A stretch of 64,000 nt of DNA from NCBI GenBank assembly GCA_024206195.1, contig JAAGZO010000966.1:236647-300646 (forward strand), read 5' to 3'. Every line of letters starts with the position of its first letter. Positions within the stretch are counted from its first letter, which is position 1. This DNA is from a bacterium. Lineage in GTDB: Archaea > Nanoarchaeota > Nanoarchaeia > Woesearchaeales > UBA10216. This document shows positions 62,121-64,000 of the stretch, in pieces. A program made the position numbers and the translations under genes. The notes below the pieces were generated by a model, which was not told the DNA's origin, searched no databases, and saw nothing but the letters and a program-made list of their open reading frames with translations.

Positions 62121-63092
62121 ATGTTTCAAGAAATCAATAATAAGATTAATATTGTGTCGGGCATAAAGCATTTTATATGTGATGTCGACACATTCGTCAC
62201 GTTTGAGTCGGGGTACGTTAAACTTGTTGCTCCGAATGTTAGCCGTCGATGGACTGCTACAGAGGGTTTTGTTAGTGACGGAACTGCAGAAGCGGCTGAT
62301 AGTTTTTATACTACAACCTTATATAATACCTATATTGCAAATATAGATACATATATTACTGATTATTACAATTCGCATCTTCCTGTGGCGTCACCAACTC
62401 CAGAAACTGGTATGAACTTAGATATAACACAACCAGTGCTCTTACAAGATAGGCTCGTGCAGTTGCCAAACGATTCAACGAAAACAGCTATTGCGTACTC
62501 ATGGGATGTGTACCCATGTTCGTTAAAGTGGAAGAAAGATATTCAACCAATCCTAAGTCCTATACAAAAACTTAAACAGATTGATGGTATTGTATATACA
62601 CATGACCGTCCTGGATACCAGATTGATGGAAAACCAGGGATTGGTGTCGCTGCCGAACAGATAGAAGCGTTGGGTTTTCCTGAATGCGTGAGGAAGCAGC
62701 AGTTTGAAGTAACTACTGACGGCAGTGGTAACGAAGTACTGTTGCCTGCGGAGTATGATAATCAAGGCAATCCTATATTTGAGGACGGTAAGACGTACCG
62801 GGAAGATTACTCTTCTATCAATTTAACCCCACTTACAGCATTACTTATAGAAACATTAAAGTACAAGTTACAGGCCGAACGTGGGATATATACAGGTAAT
62901 AACCAAAATAACAGGATAATCTATTTTAAGGAAAGTGTGGTTGACGCTGATTTAGTACTAGTTCGAGAGGAGAGACAAGATGTGTTTTATTCAAGGAATA
63001 TTGAAGAGATAATTGGTGGATTTATTATCAAAGATAAGAAAAAATACAATAAGAGAAACAAACTTTATCATTATATAGCACTCGGTATATAA
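62121..63092 (+). CDS. Tail spike/fibre with S74 intramolecular chaperone and extra C-terminal domain
   Basis: A 323-residue protein. Residues 1-90 are unassigned. Residues 128-250 fit the Peptidase S74 (endosialidase-type) chaperone: SLKWKKDIQPI with the Ser/Lys dyad spacing (S134, K139), LKQIDGIVYTHDR, GIGVAAEQIEALGFPECV and INLTPLTALLIETLKYK. This domain trimerises fibres and then cuts itself off at the Ser. The usual Asp after the Ser is Leu. Unusually, S74 is not the end: residues 252-323 are the tip domain shared with the gene before it. If S74 cleaves, the tip domain would be released with it. Confidence 0.75.
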   Translation: MFQEINNKINIVSGIKHFICDVDTFVTFESGYVKLVAPNVSRRWTATEGFVSDGTAEAADSFYTTTLYNTYIANIDTYITDYYNSHLPVASPTPETGMNLDITQPVLLQDRLVQLPNDSTKTAIAYSWDVYPCSLKWKKDIQPILSPIQKLKQIDGIVYTHDRPGYQIDGKPGIGVAAEQIEALGFPECVRKQQFEVTTDGSGNEVLLPAEYDNQGNPIFEDGKTYREDYSSINLTPLTALLIETLKYKLQAERGIYTGNNQNNRIIYFKESVVDADLVLVREERQDVFYSRNIEEIIGGFIIKDKKKYNKRNKLYHYIALGI

Positions 63093-63110
63093 TCGTATAA
63101 GAAAGGAATT

Positions 63111-63647
63111 ATGGACACTTTTTATGTATGGAAAAATGTAACTTTAGATGAGTATGTTGATGATGTGCAGACATCGCCAATTCCTGTAGCTGATATTGTT
63201 TCGGCGCATGGCGGTGTAGAGGGTGATTACACGTTAGAAACAAAAACGCTTTCTGAGGTTGAAGTGATATTCCCTCCAGATTTGGAGGAGTATAGGGAAG
63301 ACGCCATTGCCGCAAATAATTTAGTATTAGTTGAGTTTATTCAAGCACACTACGACGAAGGCACGCAAAACTCTTTCAATGCTCAGTTTGCTGAATATGT
63401 TGATTATCAGGTTAACGGTATAACATTGACTGAGCAGCAACTTCAGGTTAAAAATGCTCTTTTGCTTGTGAAGTCTTGGATTTCAACTGTTATGTCGTAT
63501 TACTATTCGGTAAAGGATGAATACATAAACGCTGCATCTGTTTCTGTAATAGATGCCGTTAGTGGTGAGTATGAAACTCGTTATGGAGATACTGGAGTAG
63601 TTTTTCCAGATCCTGGTATAACGTTAGCATCCTTCTACGGATATTAA
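63111..63647 (+). CDS. Fibre-associated protein (178 residues)
   Basis: Not recognised. The N-terminal half is beta/acidic (TLDEYVDDVQTSPIPVADIV). Residues 65-135 are helical (DLEEYREDAIAANNLVLVEFIQAHY, then LTEQQLQVKNALLLVKSWISTVM). The end is VVFPDPGITLASFYGY. Its place after the spike gene suits a fibre-assembly chaperone or a minor tip protein. The start is AAGGAATTATG, partly SD-like. Confidence 0.5.
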   Translation: MDTFYVWKNVTLDEYVDDVQTSPIPVADIVSAHGGVEGDYTLETKTLSEVEVIFPPDLEEYREDAIAANNLVLVEFIQAHYDEGTQNSFNAQFAEYVDYQVNGITLTEQQLQVKNALLLVKSWISTVMSYYYSVKDEYINAASVSVIDAVSGEYETRYGDTGVVFPDPGITLASFYGY

Positions 63648-63706
63648 AAAAGAAGTAATTCATGTGCGTGTTAGAATCGTTATAGATATATTATGGAGAC
63701 ATACGT

Positions 63707-64000
63707 ATGATAAGATTAGGAAATTTATTAAGGTCTGCGGGACTTACTACTATAAGTAGTTATAGTCTACCTACAAATATTGTGTCGTATTCAGCTACTT
63801 TTTCTCCAGATTGTAGCTTGGCTATACAGTATGTAATGACACTTACTGGAGATACAGGACTGATGGCACCGATTAATAATAGCCCTGGAAGTTTGTTGGT
63901 GATTGTGTTTATACAAAATGCCGCCGGGTCGCATGATTTGGTATCGGCAGATAGTTGCTACAAGTTCCCAGGAGGATACCGACCAGATGGAACATTTCAA
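63707..64000 (+). CDS. Hypothetical structural protein, cut by window end
   Basis: It starts MIRLGNLLRSAGLTTISSY and is open to the last base (98 codons seen). The sequence is beta-type, with SYSATFSPDCSLAIQYVM and a final CYKFPGGYRPDGTF, which resembles tail fibre tip sequence. GGAG (63694-63697) lies nine bases before ATG 63707. Probably another fibre or tip protein. Confidence 0.55.
   Translation, partial: MIRLGNLLRSAGLTTISSYSLPTNIVSYSATFSPDCSLAIQYVMTLTGDTGLMAPINNSPGSLLVIVFIQNAAGSHDLVSADSCYKFPGGYRPDGTFQ

Noticed and set aside
61771..63092. Diversity-generating retroelement acting on the duplicated tip domain
   Set aside because: No reverse transcriptase or template repeat in the window, and the copies differ at all codon positions rather than at adenines.

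Overview
The window is a contiguous part of a tailed double-stranded DNA phage (or prophage) genome with siphovirus-like morphogenesis genes. The evidence is the order TerS, TerL, portal, protease/capsid, connector, neck, tail terminator, tail tube, frameshifted tail chaperone, tape measure, tail hub and fibres. The base composition is AT-rich. Promoters have the sigma-70 form (TTGACA, about 17 bases, TATAAT), and most genes up to 26 kb have a GAGGTAA-type Shine-Dalgarno. The host cannot be named from sequence. A small lipoprotein next to the fibre gene and a B12-dependent (class II) ribonucleotide reductase are the only host hints. No integrase, repressor, lysis gene, tRNA or CRISPR array was seen.

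Region 1 (1-5704, minus strand) is a nucleotide/DNA metabolism operon read leftwards from a consensus promoter at about 5.78 kb. In transcription order it holds a ribbon-helix-helix protein, a TOPRIM plus zinc-finger primase-like protein whose domains are in permuted order, an unknown 83-residue protein, a Nudix hydrolase, and a class II ribonucleotide reductase (nrdJ, cut by the window edge). The reductase gene is interrupted by three inteins of 189, 219 and 135 residues. Two of them sit directly before active-site cysteines.

Region 2 (5705-5986) is a divergent promoter region. Region 3 (5987-26335, plus strand) holds head and neck/tail genes: TerS, TerL, a portal carrying an N-terminal ribbon-helix-helix domain, a 982-residue fused protease-scaffold-capsid protein, decoration and fibre-like proteins, connector, HK97-gp10-like protein, tail terminator, tube protein, a tail chaperone pair joined by an apparent +1 frameshift, a DUF4417 protein, and a 1381-residue protein with five copies of a basic repeat domain and two HxHP (JAB/JAMM-like) domains. 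Hairpins follow the capsid, tube and chaperone genes and probably set the stoichiometry of the transcripts.

Region 4 (26374-48504) is one uninterrupted gene for a 7376-residue tape measure protein, which predicts a tail of around 1 micrometre. Region 5 (48521-64000) encodes the tail tip: a hub protein, a Gly-rich tip protein, a small coiled-coil protein, a 2684-residue fibre with four LamG-like domains, a small lipoprotein (candidate superinfection exclusion), and a set of short fibre genes. These include an S74 chaperone-endosialidase-type protein and two proteins sharing one C-terminal tip domain. In the first part of this region the Shine-Dalgarno disappears and starts have an AATTATG context, which suggests a cassette of different origin.
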